A stretch of 64,000 bases of DNA from Dicaeum eximium (Eukaryota > Chordata > Aves > Passeriformes > Dicaeidae). Under the pieces are notes generated by a model. That model did not search any database, was not told the DNA's origin, and was given only the letters and a program-made list of their open reading frames with translations. Below are positions 24,701 through 37,500 of the stretch, piece by piece. How positions within the stretch are numbered: the first letter of the stretch is position 1; the number at the start of each line of letters is the position of its first letter. The position numbers and the translations under genes are program-made. The stretch lies in the NCBI GenBank assembly GCA_013396995.1, contig VWZP01002415.1:2827667-2891666 (forward strand), in the 5' to 3' direction.

Positions 24701-27700
24701 TAGAGAAATATAGCAAATTTTTCCATCCCATTGAAATGGAATTTAGTCTGCTTCTTCTTAGAAGGGAAATTGTCATTTAAAATCTAAAATGGTGATAAAG
24801 ATGCTATTTTATTCATTTCAGATTTGTGTATATGCATATATATGTATCTGGTTTTGGAAGATGAGCAACGAATAAATGTGTAGAATATATTCTATCTGTA
24901 TTTATATATTATGCTTCAATATGAAAGAATTGTACCTCAGGTCACATATATGTCATACAAATTTGTTTATACAAAAAAATGCTTTGACTTGAGTGATGGT
25001 TATTAATTAAACCTTTACCAGCACACATTTGGTACACTTTAGATCAAACACATTTATTTCCAGTATAATCAATCGTGTCCTATCATCTGAGGCATCACCT
25101 TTAAAAGTTTAAGATGGTCATTGGGTGAAGATTCAGCATTTCCAATACTCAGAGATCCATAAAGTTTGTCTAGAAGGTTCACAGGTGTAAATCACACACT
25201 TTAAAAATAAGGCAACAGTATTCTCTCTGAACAGATGTTTCTTGCCACTTGAGTCTTTATTGTCAAGATGAAAGGAATTTGGTAATATTTTCTATAGCTT
25301 TTGGGAGGCAGGTTATCTCCAATACTCTGGTTGCTCTGAGGTATTGTGGAGGCTGACTAGCAAAGGTATGGCTGACTTCAAGCTTCCCCTTCAATATTTT
25401 AAGCAGAATATTTGCTATATTCTTTCAAGGCACTTTAAAAAAAGATTAGCAGTATTATTTCTAAGCCTTAGCTCCTTACTAGTAAATCCATTGCCCAAGG
25501 AATTCTTTTATGTATTCAAGAATATATCCATGCTCTCCAGTAAAGCTTACAGCTGTTTTAAGTTAGGAGATGTCTCACAAGAATAGCCTTTATCCTTGAA
25601 ATACTGCTCTCTTTATTTTGTATTTCATTCTGATCCTTCAGGAATAGATTTCCTTTCCTATTCAAATCATGGTAAAATTTGGTAAATCAAATCATCGAAG
25701 ACTAGGAGGTGGTGCATAAAGCTAAAGCTCAAAACTGTACATCATCGTAGTAACAAAAAAAGTATTTGCAAACAAATGAAAGTATTTTTAAGATGTTATA
25801 TCTTCTGAAATGCATGTATTGATCAGGACTTTTTGCAGCATTTCAGAATTCTGATGAGATGATTGGCTAATCCAGCATGCCAAACCATGTTCCAGTTCAT
25901 CAGGACAAATGATAGGTATGCTACTATCACACCTAATATGTAGTTAAATTGAAAAGTGCTTTGTAATAAAAAAAGTATTCTTTACCAAATATATTACCAT
26001 CAATGGTTTTAAAAAGTGGGTTTGTTAGTCAACTGTGCTATATTTCTAACCTGCATCCCACAGGAATATAATGGACTAAATCCTAATTGTAGCATCTATA
26101 GTAGTAGCAAGTGTAATATAAATATCAGGAAGTTTGTGATGTGATATTTTTTCATCAGCCTTCATAACCAGTAAAAACTTTTTTTTTGTCAGTATAAAAG
26201 CTAATAAAAATGATTTTGCTACCTGAATAAACTGGATACAAAAATTATTATATGAAAGAAATAAGGACCCCTACAATGCTGCTTATGTCATAGGTGTTCT
26301 GAGTGCCTTTTGAAGTGGTTTGCTTTGATTTAAAATGTCTATATTGGGTTATAAAACACCTCTGTACAAATAGAGCTGAATGCATAGGGTAGTATATTAT
26401 AAAAGTTTTTCCTGCACTGTGGTTTGTGAGACCACATTTGCATTCATTATAGAAGTAAAGATTGAGCAGAATAAATTTAAAACCTATTAAGTCAGCCATA
26501 TGCAATATGAATCTGCCAATGATAATAAGAAAAAATAGCTTTGTTTTTGTTTATTTTACTGTATTTGTGTATCTAAAATTCCTTGATTTAGAGTGCATTA
26601 ATAAGATCATATGTTCAATCTTCCTGGGCCCTTTTATTCATTGTATTGACAGAAGGCAGCTGATGGCACCTGACATGAATTAGGATTTTATAGTTATAGA
26701 ATGAATTACGAGGCTACAAAGGGGAATCTGATGAGTTATCATGACATTTCTCTTGTCAAAAATCTAATTGTGCAAAATCCTTTGGGCTGGTCTGTAACAC
26801 TGAATGTTCTGGGGTTAGACACATTTTATCTGGAGAAATGACAATTATTTGTGCAAAGAAATGATGCCTCCTTGCACTAGAGTCTCTAGGGAAAGATGGA
26901 TAGACAAACCAAAGCTTCTCTAGAAGTTTAGGATGCAAATTCCTGGCAAATACGGGAAGAGGAACGGAGGGTAAACATAGTGAAAAGCAGAAATGTTCTT
27001 GGGAATTCTAATCATCTGGCCTACTTTGTTCTTTTGCATACTGATGTTTACATGAGAAGAGTTGTAAGACATCCAACATGAGTGAATGGATTTTGGATAC
27101 TTTAGCAGTCATCTAAAGGCACTTGAACCCAGTTGATGATTTGCATCAGCACAATATCTGCTGAGTGCAGGTTTGCAGTCTTATAGAAGAGCTAATTATT
27201 AATAATACACTAGATATTCCTCTAACTTGCAACCTTTTTGTTACAGCAAATTTCCCAGATAACTACTTTTTATACTAATAGCCCTTTATAGAAACTTTTT
27301 TTTTCAGTTTCAGAATCCTAATTCTGCAATTGGATTGTTTCCTTACTCTTGTATCTCTTGCTTTATAAAGGTGTAACTGCACAAAAGAATGAAATCTGCT
27401 TTGAGATTTTTTTTCTTCAACAGTGATAAAAACAGCTCATTTAGGTTTTTATTGACTAAAATTTCTAATTTTTTAATTTTACATTTTTTATCCGTTTCAT
27501 GCTTTAGCAAGTACCATGAGCATCCATGGTTGTTGCCTATTTCCCTACATGGCAATAGAACAATCTCTGCAGTTGTTTGCTAATTAATTTGAAACAGATG
27601 TTATGATAGTAACTTTTCTTTTTTAATTATGCTGTATGTTCTTGACAATGCAGTTTTCCCCTGTTTATTTTCTTCCTTTTTTTTTTTTTTTCTGGTTAGC

Positions 27701-27919
27701 GTTTGGTCTAGTTGTCAGCAGTCTCATTTAAATAATTTAACTTCTTTTTCACTTGCTTGTGAGAATTGTTGAATTCATTTTGATTCATATCCTGTAATGC
27801 TTTTTATATTGTTTTTTTTTCATTAATCACTTTGCATGCAATCACATATGATGTGGACATTTGGCAACTCAATTCACAAGGCACTGTCACATGAATAATT
27901 TATTTTTAGACTTCTACAC
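21761..27919. other. AT-rich non-coding stretch with a perfect hairpin and simple repeats
   Basis: No genes or recognisable mobile elements were found. A 13-bp perfect stem-loop lies at 22498-22526. A 15-bp tandem T-run/CCTCCAC repeat is at about 23566-23598, a 12-A run near 24660 and a 17-T run at 27677-27693. Open frames are all under 90 codons and lack recognisable domains. Confidence 0.6.
22498..22526. repeat. Perfect 13-bp inverted repeat with AAA loop
   Basis: TAAATGTATAAAC at 22498-22510 pairs exactly with GTTTATACATTTA at 22514-22526 across a 3-nt loop. The next outward pair fails. It is a short, AT-rich cruciform-capable element with no link to a known gene or transposon end. Confidence 0.85.
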
Positions 27920-28480
27920 ATTCCTATTAACCTGATCAACCTCAAACCCCTTTCCAATTTCTAAGAAGTTTCCTTCTATAGCAATACTCTGTACTTTGCA
28001 CCTGATCCAGTCTTTTTATCCAGTACCCCATTTTAACCCTTATTCTTTACCTCAACCACTAATCTCTAGTTTGGAACTTTGTCAAATACTTTTGAAAATG
28101 TGAGTATATTACATCCACTGAATTCCCCTTATCTCTTACAGCAGCAGTATCTTCAAAGAACTCCAACAGGCTAGATAAGCATAACAGTTCCCTGCCAGAG
28201 TCCTTCCTAGTTATCCATAATCAAACTATGCTTCTCCAGGTGCTCTCCCTACTGCAAAAGCCTGTGTGAAATAGTTTAAATCATTTTCTTCATGAAGTAC
28301 TATCTACGGTTTGCTGTTAAGCCATTTCTGATTACTTCAAATGTAAATCTACAGTTTTCCTTGCCTCCAGCTAATTCTGTTTTCCCTCTAACTGGTATAT
28401 ATGCTACAACAATATTTTTGCTTGCATTTTAAATATTATTATGAATAGATGATTACTCTTTGATTTCTTTGTGGTCTAAC
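27920..28480 (-). mobile_element. Old, decayed CR1-like LINE fragment (antisense)
   Basis: 28075-28300 read on plus resembles the reverse complement of a CR1-clade LINE reverse-transcriptase region: TTTGTCAAATACTTTTG, TACATCCACTGAATT, CAAACTATGCT, CCAGGTGCTC. Further along, a CTCTAACTGGTATAT segment is compatible with the same element. No open frame is preserved, so the element is ancient. The match is by eye to the family pattern and boundaries are approximate. Confidence 0.5.
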
Positions 28481-31400
28481 CAGGTCTGTTACTGTGAGTT
28501 GTGTTTGTTACTTAGACTCTTGCAAAATAGTTCTGTTGTCTGTTAGATGCTGCTTAAACAAATTGCAAAGTGAATCTATTATATTGATGTTGAAATTTTA
28601 GTCAAAATTTAGTCAGAATTAATTTTTGCTCAGTTTTGGTCCACTCCTAAATTTACAGCAAATTATGTCAAGAGTGTTCTTCTTTGAAAAACATTAGTAA
28701 TTTGTGTGAGGGATAACTCTTCTTATTATTCATTAACAAATGTTTATTCAGATCAAGACACCGGTTACCATGTTCTTTAGCTTTTGCCTCTTATTTCTGT
28801 GTATACTGTCCTGACAACTCTAATAACCAAGTGCAAAAATGATCCATATATTTTCCTTATTTTGAATAACTTTTCTGTGGACTGTTATGTAGATGTACAT
28901 GACTCCACTGGTAGATACATAAGTATGTGATAAGAAATATGACAATAAATATAACTGGGGAGAGAGGGAGAACGAAACCTTTCCTCTCCACCTCCCCTCC
29001 CTTCTCGCTCCCTTATACTTAGAGAACTTGTGGTACTGCTACAATTTCAGTTGTACAAGTCTTTCTACAACATCAGTCTGTAAAAGTCAGGTTTGACTGT
29101 TTGGTCTCACATTTTTATTCTGTGCCTTCTTGAGGGATCACTAAACACACTAAACAGTGCTTCTATATCACAGATCAGCAATACCTTACCGACTGTTCTT
29201 CAGCAGTACCTGCCAAGGCATTAGGAATGAATGATTTAAGGGGTTCAGTCCCCCTCCCCCCCAGAGCAGTCTGGGTACAAGGGATGATTTGCCTATCCTA
29301 TTGGTGCACTGTTCCTACACTGCTGACTGTGTTGGGGTGAGGTTGTCAATACAATCTCACTGCAGACATTTTTGTTCTCACTGGACCATGCCAGAGCGGT
29401 CTTTCTGCAAAGTTGCCAGCCACAGTTCTGTAATATGGCACTAGATAAAGCTTGGATAATGAGATAATGCAAATGGCAAGTACTTAATCCTCCCTTCAAT
29501 CCATATGTCTTTCCTTTCTTCTGTCTTCCCTTCCTTTCTTTGTTCTGTTTGGTTTCACTAAAAGTTTTCTGCCCAAGCAGCTGCCAGAGACTTTAGCAGA
29601 CCAACCACTTGAGTCATTGGAACTGAAGCAAGTGTACTGTGGACTTGTTTCTCAAAAATGGCTCGTAACTTCTATCAGCCTGCAACTCTGAAACACTTCT
29701 CTTACTGTCACAGGGGATGGAGTCTCCTGTGCACAAAAGAGCCTCAAAAGGAATTTCTGCCTGAAACAGAAAATTTCCTTGTCCTCCTGCCACCTTCATG
29801 TTCTGAATTGCTGTGACTCAGTCTGGCTGTTCGATAGTTCTTTTTGCATCTGACATGCTTTATTGTTGCTCTTGATTGAGATAACACTAAGTGCCTCTGC
29901 TATCAGAAGAAGCCTGGAAATCAACAAGTGGGGTGTAATTTCTCTTGCTTAATAGTGATGCCTAAATTGCTGTTTGCTTTCAGCAGTGCTTAACTGCTGA
30001 TTTTATAGTGGGAATTTTTTTTTTTTATGATTCTCTCTCACTACTCTCATAGCTAAAAAAATTTGCAGGTTATAATAATTTCTCTAACTTAAGAAACTGG
30101 TTCCTGGAAATTATTTATATTTGCAACTCTCTGATGAGCTTATAGGAAGAGATTCAACAGAGATTTGCCCTGAAAATCATGACTATACTGTCTATGAAAA
30201 AGTTGATTAATTTAAGGGGAAAAATAATCCTTATTTCAATGGGTTTATAAGAATATGGCTATCATTCATTTAAAGTGAATGACAACAAAATATTTTAAAT
30301 ATAATAATTAGAAAATAAAATTGAGTGTTTGAGGAATAAATCTATAAGACAATGTATTCATTTTTTAAAATTTTTCTTTATGTTCATGGCTGTAATTTTT
30401 ACCATAAGGAAAACATTTATTTTTTTGTAGAAGAGCTTTGCCACCTCTTGAGCCTGTTACTAGTTGTCTCTTCCCAATATATTTAAGCAAGGTCAGTTCA
30501 TACATTTATAGTACTTTGTAGATATCTTGTGGCTCAGGCCTGAGCACTGAGAGAATCAAACTGCAGTGTAATATTGATTCTAAGTGCATTCTGTCATGGA
30601 GGAATACCCTTGGTAAAATGTGTTGCTTGTTCTCTGTCATGGTCTTTGGTGGTGCAGCTTTACTAAAGGTTTCTAAACAACCTAACAAGCTATTAAAGGT
30701 TCTCAAAAGCATTAAGTTTTGTGCATTGACTGGAAGAATTCAGGGTCAAGCACCTTCTGTTAAAGAGTATCTGTATCTGAATCTGTCCAGATTTTGTAAG
30801 GATAAATCCTTTATCATAATTACTGAGTTGAAAGTAATTTTTGTGAATTAAAGTGAAAGTTGGGTCTATTAAAGCTTTGACAAACATCACAAGTTCAGGA
30901 TATTTTCCAAAAATCAAGGTATTGGTCTTTATTTATAACATAAAACTATGAAATTATGAAAATTACATTTCAAGATCGAAGATTATTTTGGAAGATTTTT
31001 TTCTTTGGTGTCAGTCTCCAATAACTGGACAGAGTGGAGCAGGAGTGCATGGCAGAGAAGTATCTCTGTCTAAATACATATCTTTAGAATCCTCATAGCA
31101 CATGCACACACTGTTAGAGTCCTCCTCCTTCCAGCTGATTTTACTTATCATTTTGAAAGCATTTTCTCTGAAAAGAAAAATGAGGATAGGATGACCTCCA
31201 AAAAAAGGGGGATTCTTCAGTACATTCTCTTTCATAAAATATCATCTTTTTAAAGCTACTACTTAAATAGAGGCAAGGTCTGCATCATGCTGAGAATGCA
31301 TATTCCTTGAAATTCATAAACCAGAAAATGCTTATATGACTTAAAAAATATTATCCTTACAAAATTTTCTGAAAAAAGTAAGTTTATAATTTGATCCATA

Positions 31401-32997
31401 CAGCAGAATATAATTTTATTACCTTCTTCTCATGATACACGTACACTTAATTTATCCCTTTTCTACAATATTATCCTTCACGTTACCCTGCCTGTAGCAG
31501 AGCTCTGTATCTTTCCTGTCTTTGAACTGGATCACAAATGAAAATTCCTCCTCCAACCCCCATCAGCATTTTACTTTCAGTATGAGTATTTTGGCTTGGT
31601 TCAATTTGCTGATCCAGTTCACTCTGTGGCCCTACGGATAGTTGTATTAGCAAAAGCAAGCGAGCAGCACAGATGTGAAAACAAGCGTAAGGCAGAGACA
31701 GGAGAATAACTGCTTCAGCTTGTACTGCTGCAGAAAGAAACAGCTAAGGACACACAGCCTCAGTTAAACATTTATGAGGAGTTGTGTGGAAATACTGTGC
31801 ACATATCTCGGATCAGTGCAATTTTACTTTCTTTCTTTCTTTCATAAAGTACTTGTCATCAATCTTCTGCAAGCAGTAAGTGAAAACAGAAGCTGTCATC
31901 CATGCCCTGGTATCTGCCTTACACCCTGCAGGCAGCAAACATCAGCTCAGTTTTCTTAAACACCAGGCCTTTCTACTTTGCTTTTTGATAGCCACAAGTT
32001 TTGCTTTGTCTGTCATACTGTCCAACATAAAGATGTGTTAGATTTTTTTCCTTCCTTCATTTCAAGGATCCAAAGGATGATGGAGAGTTTTTCTCTGAAA
32101 TAATGCCCTTCTCTCATCCCAGCTGTGTGTAGTACCTGCTAGGCATAGCAAAACAACTGTAGCTGGATAGCAGTCAAGAAAACTACATTCAGGACATAAA
32201 GATCTGATTTAACATATTATACAAACCAAAATACAATAGAGCTACAGAAGAAAATGTCAGTGAAACATATGGCTTGACTTTGCAGTTTTTCAGAAAATAA
32301 AAGTTTTGCCTCAAGAATTGCAGGCTCAGGCTTTCCATCTTCATTGTCTGAGATGATTGCATGATATTAGGCATTGTGTTCTTTGGCTCTTCAGCATCTG
32401 GATGTAATGAGATGCTTTAAGGAGAGTGTCAATCGTGATGTTCTGCCATAGCTCTAAAGTGCTTATTGTCTACCAGTTTGCATTACAGATGTGATTTTTT
32501 GCCTAAAGTAACATTAAAACAAAATATATGTTTCTTTTTGTTAGAAAACTCACCATTAGTATGTGTGGTTTACAGACTTATGCTCCAAATTATGAAATGA
32601 GTATATAACAATCTTCATGGGTAATTGAGAAAATAATGAAGTTTTTCTCATGTTTGCCAGACAAACACAAGAGGAGAGATTTTACAATAAGAACAAAATG
32701 GTTCTTATTCCTGTTCCAAATTCTAACAGCCCCAAAGGAATCAGGAGCTGATAAATCATAACAGCTATTTTTAGTCTCTTGTGTAACAACCTACTTTGTA
32801 GCTTTTAGAAACTTCTAACTCATACATTGCCTTGGTGATCTGCACTACTTCTTCTGGAGCTGTTAGGATTGAGCTGGTATGTACCTTTCAAAAATATAGC
32901 AGATTTACTAGTTAGTGGTCCATTCCTTTAAATATTTTTCCAGCTTTCTAGAGGCTTCAGTATAAACAAATAAAATGTAAATTTTGGGAAGTTATCT
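28481..32997. other. Non-coding stretch, nothing identified
   Basis: No exon or known repeat was recognised. 28958-29010 is a purine-rich then pyrimidine-rich patch (AGAGAGGGAGAACG then CCTCTCCACCTCCCC). 29250-29265 is a C-rich run. 31827-31842 is a short (CTTT)4. Overlapping short frames on both strands argue against coding. Confidence 0.55.
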
Positions 32998-33424
32998 TGG
33001 TTCTGGCCAGGACAGGGTTAATTTTTCATGTAGCCAGGAGGGGGCATGGCCAGGACCCAGAGGTTATTCTGTACCCCCTCACAGCATTGCCAGGAGCAGG
33101 TAGAAGGGAATCTCTTCCGAGGAGAAGGGGTTCTTTCAGGTGGAACGAGCACTGCAGAGGGAGCAGTGGTGATGCCAGTTCCGTGCAAGCATGTGTGAAT
33201 CGTTTGCTTATCTTGCACACTTTGTTATTGATAATGTAGCTGTTACTGTTAATTTTTTAAATCTCATTTCTGTTTCCAGTAATTTGTTCTTACTCCAGCC
33301 TGTGGTCTTTAAGTTTTGTGCCTCCAATTCTCCTCTTCAGCCACCCCCATGGGGAGAGAGAGAAGGAAAAGTACTGAATGAGCAGTGCATTATTCAGTGG
33401 GAATATCATTCCTAAATCATGACA
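32998..33424 (+). mobile_element. ERVL-type 5' LTR, decayed
   Basis: The LTR starts TGGTTCTGGCC, continues AGGGTTAATTTTT and GTAGCCAGGAG, and ends CCTAAATCATGACA, 427 bp. The start is the degenerate form of the avian ERVL LTR opening. The last 200 bp align with 18330-18661. A primer-binding-site-like TGGTGCCC follows at 33433, and internal sequence continues to the right, so this is a 5' LTR and not a solo LTR. The overall length is shorter than the 571-bp LTR at 20543. Confidence 0.75.
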
Positions 33425-33432
33425 GAGTAATT

Positions 33433-33450
33433 TGGTGCCCTGCCTGAGAC
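33433..33450 (+). other. Retroviral primer-binding-site-like sequence
   Basis: TGGTGCCCTGCCTGAGAC begins 8 bp after the LTR end. In avian ERVL elements this position holds a tRNA-complementary TGGCGCCC-type sequence followed by a CTCGAAGGGTTGAG-like leader. Here a decayed CTTGAAGGGTTGAG follows, which supports the assignment. Confidence 0.55.
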
Positions 33451-34053
33451 TTGAAGGGTTGAGTTAACAGCAGATCTGACCAGGGCAGGTTGGAAACAAA
33501 TTTGTTCTAAGTATATAAATATATATAAAGTCCAAAGCCCCTGGACACATGTTGCTTGGTCTATTCACATGGTTGTAGTGCCTAACTCTGTATGTGTTTC
33601 TGCATACTCCTGTATGTGCCCACCCCCCTTTTCCTCCTTCAAGCCACTTGCAACAGCTTTTGAGACTCTTGAATTCCCTTTGGATGTTAAGGAAAGTGTG
33701 TTCTTGTTACTAAATCTGTCAGGCCTCCTCAGTGTTTGGAGTCAAGATGTGGATTTCTAGGGAGATTCTTCAGAGATCTCCCCCAGGGGCAGATAGTCAT
33801 GAGCAGCATGGAAGGTTAGAGAAAATAGCTCAGCTTTTGAAGGATTATTCTACTCCAGTGGTTTGGAAGCTCACCTGTGAAAGCTACAGGGCCCTGATTA
33901 AGTAGCAGAATATTTGAAAGAAAAATTCTGTGGCAGTTCCACAGAGGCGGGGAGTTATGCAGTGTTCTGGGCTCTGACTACTATTTATTGGACACTGCTC
34001 ATTACTAGAGAGCACCCTCAGGGGAACAGGGGGAAAACAGACCAGCAGCAGCA
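33451..34053 (+). other. Decayed ERV leader or internal sequence
   Basis: The region lies between the primer-binding-site-like sequence and the gag-like remnant. It is less AT-rich than the flanks. Parts such as 33950-34040 (GGGAGTTATGCAGTGTTCTGGGC and following) are consistent with retroviral leader, while others such as 33500-33770 have no recognised origin and could be a secondary insertion. Confidence 0.4.
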
Positions 34054-34680
34054 GGCACCATGGCCACTCAAACTGCAGCTGAACTAGAGGAAAAACAGTG
34101 ATGCTTGGTAGCAGTCACCCTTGTACAGAAAAAGAAATCCAAAACCAAATCGTTTTGCTCAGGGGGGGATGAGGAGGAAGCAGGACCCTCAGAACAGGAT
34201 GAAGTAGCAGGGCCACAGATAATCACTCAATCCCTATCCCTCGGTAAGCTGCAAGATATGTAAAAGGGTTTCAGCCACCAGGCAAGTGAGACCCTGGTGA
34301 CCTGGCTGCTCTGATGTTGGGATACAGCAGCCCATGATTTAAAAGCAGATGGTAGTGAAGCCAAGCAACTGAGATCCCTGTCCTGGAATTTGGGCGTTGA
34401 CAAGGAGATTGAGAAGAGGACTGAAACCCTCAGCCTCTGAAGCTGACTCCTGTCAGTCATGAGGGAAAAGTATTCTCTCAAGGATGATCTAGTAGTGTGC
34501 CCAAGCAAGTGGAACTCCATGGAGAGAGGTATACAGTGCCTGAGACAATTAGCTGTGCTGGAGGTAATTGATAGGAGCAGTCACCTGTAGATCCAGATGA
34601 GGTCCAGTGTACACAATCCCTGGAACAGAAGTTTTTATGCAGTGCACCCTTGTTATATGTCAGTCACTGGCATTGCTGTC
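34054..34680 (+). pseudogene. Broken ERVL gag-like remnant
   Basis: After an ATG in a CACCATGG context at about 34059, the plus strand resembles the gag region of avian ERVL elements by eye: a Glu-rich start, then a helical segment around 34240-34400, and a stretch around 34440-34560 with the family's typical word order. The frame is interrupted by several stops, including one within about 50 bases of the ATG, and it ends without protease or polymerase. A 97-codon minus-strand frame over the same stretch is a shadow. The family assignment should be tested by translated search. Confidence 0.5.
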
Positions 34681-34734
34681 AATGAAATAACAGAGCTGAC
34701 TCTGGCAATATGAAGATTATCTTTTTTCCTCCCT

Positions 34735-34807
34735 TAGAATATCCTCTGAGTCCTAACTGTTCCCCCTCCTGGCTACTGCAAAAATTAACCCTGGTCTGGC
34801 CAGAACC
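34735..34807 (-). mobile_element. Inverted 5' end of an ERVL LTR
   Basis: Read on the minus strand from 34807, the sequence starts GGTTCTGGCCAG, then AGGGTTAATTTTT, GTAGCCAGGAGGGGG and CAGAGG. It matches the first about 68 bases of the LTR at 32999 in inverted orientation, at roughly four-fifths identity. It breaks off at about 34735, so only the LTR start is present. Together the two form outward-lying inverted repeats about 1.8 kb apart. Confidence 0.85.
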
Positions 34808-35566
34808 AATGAAGAAGTGAAGACTGAGATCCTGGGTTTGGACTAATATAAATGTCATACTAAATGTAGATTAGAGAAGAAACACAGCTATTGATATGGA
34901 TCAACGTGAAAATCCATATTTTGCAGCATTCTGTTTCTGTAAATGTGCAGAATGAGGTGCTGCAGAGACATTTAAGAAAGCTTTCAGTGGATGTGTTTTG
35001 AATTTCTGTTCATACAGCAAGATAGGGTGTCAAAACTGTGAACAAAATGCTCAGTTGGAGTGTGTTGCTTTATTTCCAAACAAATAAATACTTATTTTAA
35101 TAGCTTTTGTCTGGTCTTCCAGACAAAAATTGCATTGGCATTTTCACTGAGCTATGTATAACCCTTATTAAAAAAAAAGCTTCTGAAACACTTCTGAAAG
35201 CTCTGAGGCTGGGATACCTAATTCTCATTGAGAAGGATGAATATTATCAAATAATTTAAAATTCTGATCTGCCATGCTGGATACTTATGCTGGAAAAGTG
35301 TAGTGGCAAGTACAGGTTCATTCAATGGTGTTGAACTTGGATAGCACAGGACGACAACCTACATGCATGCTGGCCATGTCTGAACATCTGTGACTGTTTT
35401 CTCTTTTTCAAATTCAAGATGATGTCTAGAAATTGTCTGAAAGGCTGATACTTGTTTGAGATTAAAACTGTATTAATGACCATTCAACAATTTTACAACT
35501 AGATTCTTTTGCTCCAGTGCCTGGAACTGGTCCTCTGTGGCACTGTTGGATTTACTAGCACCACTA
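34808..35566. other. AT-rich spacer, nothing identified
   Basis: There are no genes or recognised repeats between the inverted LTR piece and the next CR1 tail. Confidence 0.55.
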
Positions 35567-35825
35567 TCATAGAATTATAGGACGGTTTGGACTGGAAGGG
35601 ATCTTTAACACTCATTTAGTTCCACCTTCCTTTCCATGGACAGGGACACCTTCCACAAGAAGAGATTACTCAAAGTCTCATCCTACCTGATCTTGAACAC
35701 ATCTATGAATGGGGAGTCCACAACTTCTCTAGGAAACACGTTCCAGTGCCTTAACACCCTTGTAGTAAAGAATTTCTTCCTAATATCTAATCTAAACCTA
35801 TCCTCTTTCAGTTTAAAGTTTTTAG
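35567..35825 (-). mobile_element. CR1 LINE 3' end (antisense)
   Basis: Plus-strand text is the reverse complement of an avian CR1 tail: TCATAGAATTATAGGACGG, GGACTGGAAGGGATCTTTAA, CCATGGACAGGGACACCTTCCAC, GGGGAGTCCACAACTTCTCT, GTTCCAGTGCC, AAGAATTTCTTCCTAATATC. About 260 bp remain and the 5' side decays beyond 35825. The opposing 79- and 76-codon frames over it are by-products of the element and not genes. Confidence 0.92.
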
Positions 35826-37069
35826 AAGAATTGCAAAAATCCTTTTGTTGCTCCTTTCTGAAATTATCCATATAAATGAATTGTTGTATTATTTTCGTTA
35901 ATTCAAGATCCATTATCCAAGGTAAATTTCACTTGCTCTCTTCTTACTCCATCCTAGCTCTTCTAGTTATCACAATTTTTTCTGGGAAAATTGTTTCACA
36001 TTTGCCTACAAAATAACTCCTCTAAAATTAAATGTCAACAGACAGCGGTAATTGATTGAAAATACAGGTTCACTGTGTATCCTTCTCTTTTATAACACCT
36101 ACATGCTATGAAATTGTTTAACAACTAAACCTTAAAATGATGCTTTTATAGCCTAGGCTGAGTCTACATCTGTAAAATCCAATTTTGCTGAAAAATACTG
36201 CTACACAATGTAGCACTGGCCTCATACTTTCCTGAGGTTCATTTGATAAAGACCTTTAGCATTCCTTCTCAGCAGTATGCTGCCTCCACTGATCAGAAAC
36301 AGTAACACACCAAAAATTAAAGATTTGTCTCAGCTGAAAATAAATTCCATTTATATAAAAATAACATATAGCTACTCTAATAATGAAATTTATTTTGTGG
36401 TCTGTGTATAATTTTTGCTTTAGGTTCATAATACATACCCTCAGACTTACAGTATTAGAAAGTATTACTTTAGCATTTGGGGTGTGCGGGCATGATAGGA
36501 AGAAGAATATAATTATATGTTATTTCCCAGGTTAAGAAATGAAGATTGAAATTTTGTCAAGAATTTAAAAGTACAGGATGTATTTTATAAGGTGATTTAT
36601 TTTTTTTTTTTTCCTAATCCTTTTTTTTTTCCTTCAATTTATTTTTCTTGGTTGAAAGAAGGAAAAGAAGTGGATATGTGATGAGAGGTGATGCAGAAAA
36701 ATCAATTCTGTGGGACAGACATAAAAAAGCTTTTCATCCTATCAAATCCATGGGACAAAGAATAGGAAAAATGTACCCTTTTAAAGCCTTCAGCATGTCA
36801 GTTTTTCTAGGTTGTTGATATTTCTGGCAAGTATCTTGGAGAAATCTATATGGGAAATATCTGACTCTTTTTAAAGCTCTTCTCTAATTCCTCTTGGACT
36901 GTTAATAGCTCACAGAAAACAACGTTGAGTGATATTACTAACATCTCTTCAGAAATAATTGATCATTTATTCTGCAAAATGTAATGGTCAAAGGTATATG
37001 CTTTCAACAGGAAAATGTTTGGATAAGGAGTTCCGGCTTATATCCAGAGTGAACTCAGTTTATTTCCTG
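35826..37069. other. AT-rich stretch, nothing identified
   Basis: No gene was found. T-rich runs at about 36600-36612 and 36622-36631 lie next to each other. The far left may contain more decayed CR1. Confidence 0.55.
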
Positions 37070-37265
37070 GGGTATGAGCACATATGTGGAGAGTTGACCC
37101 CGACTATCGTTCGGGTGCCCACCCAGCTCCTCTATCACTCCCCCTCCTCATCAGGGGTAAAAGATAGGGTGAAAAGCTCAATGAGATGAGAAGAAGACAA
37201 GGAGATCACCTACTAATTACTTGTCGATTACTATCAAGAGTAAAACAGACTCAGTTTGGGGAAAT
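37070..37265 (-). mobile_element. Fragment of an avian ERV/LTR element
   Basis: A GC-richer patch in AT-rich DNA contains CACCCAGCTCC, CACTCCCCCTCCTCATCAGG, AAGATAGGGTGAAAAGCTC, GATCACC..CTAATTACT and AGAGTAAAACAGACTCAG, ending in TTGGGGAAA. The order of these words resembles a common avian LTR-type element I remember. Strand and family are uncertain. A 76-codon frame across it is not coding. Confidence 0.5.
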
Positions 37266-37339
37266 GAAAACTTTTGCAAAATCATGAAATTACTAGACGA
37301 TGTAAATACAGAATCATTACTCACACAATGCTATTATAA

Positions 37340-37500
37340 TGGAACTGGCTAAAGGAAGTACAAGATTGGCTTGAAACATTTTTTGAAGGTATGGATTTTA
37401 GGCAGCAAGTGCTGAAATGCTGGAATTTGTTGCCACAGGTAATTATAGAGACAAACAATACCAACAGATGAAAAAATGGATTACACCAACTCCAGAAAAT
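37340..37500 (+). mobile_element. Possible very old LINE (CR1-like) tail
   Basis: AAGTGCTGAAATGCTGGAATTTGTTGCCACAGG at 37408-37440 resembles the 'one copy ... accompanying gap' part of CR1-clade tails, where a GCACTGGAACAGGTTGCC-type word normally stands. Flanking sequence is too decayed to extend the match, and this may be coincidence. Confidence 0.3.

Noticed and set aside
35636..35913. Opposing 79- and 76-codon frames as genes
   Set aside because: They lie within, or run out of, the antisense CR1 tail.
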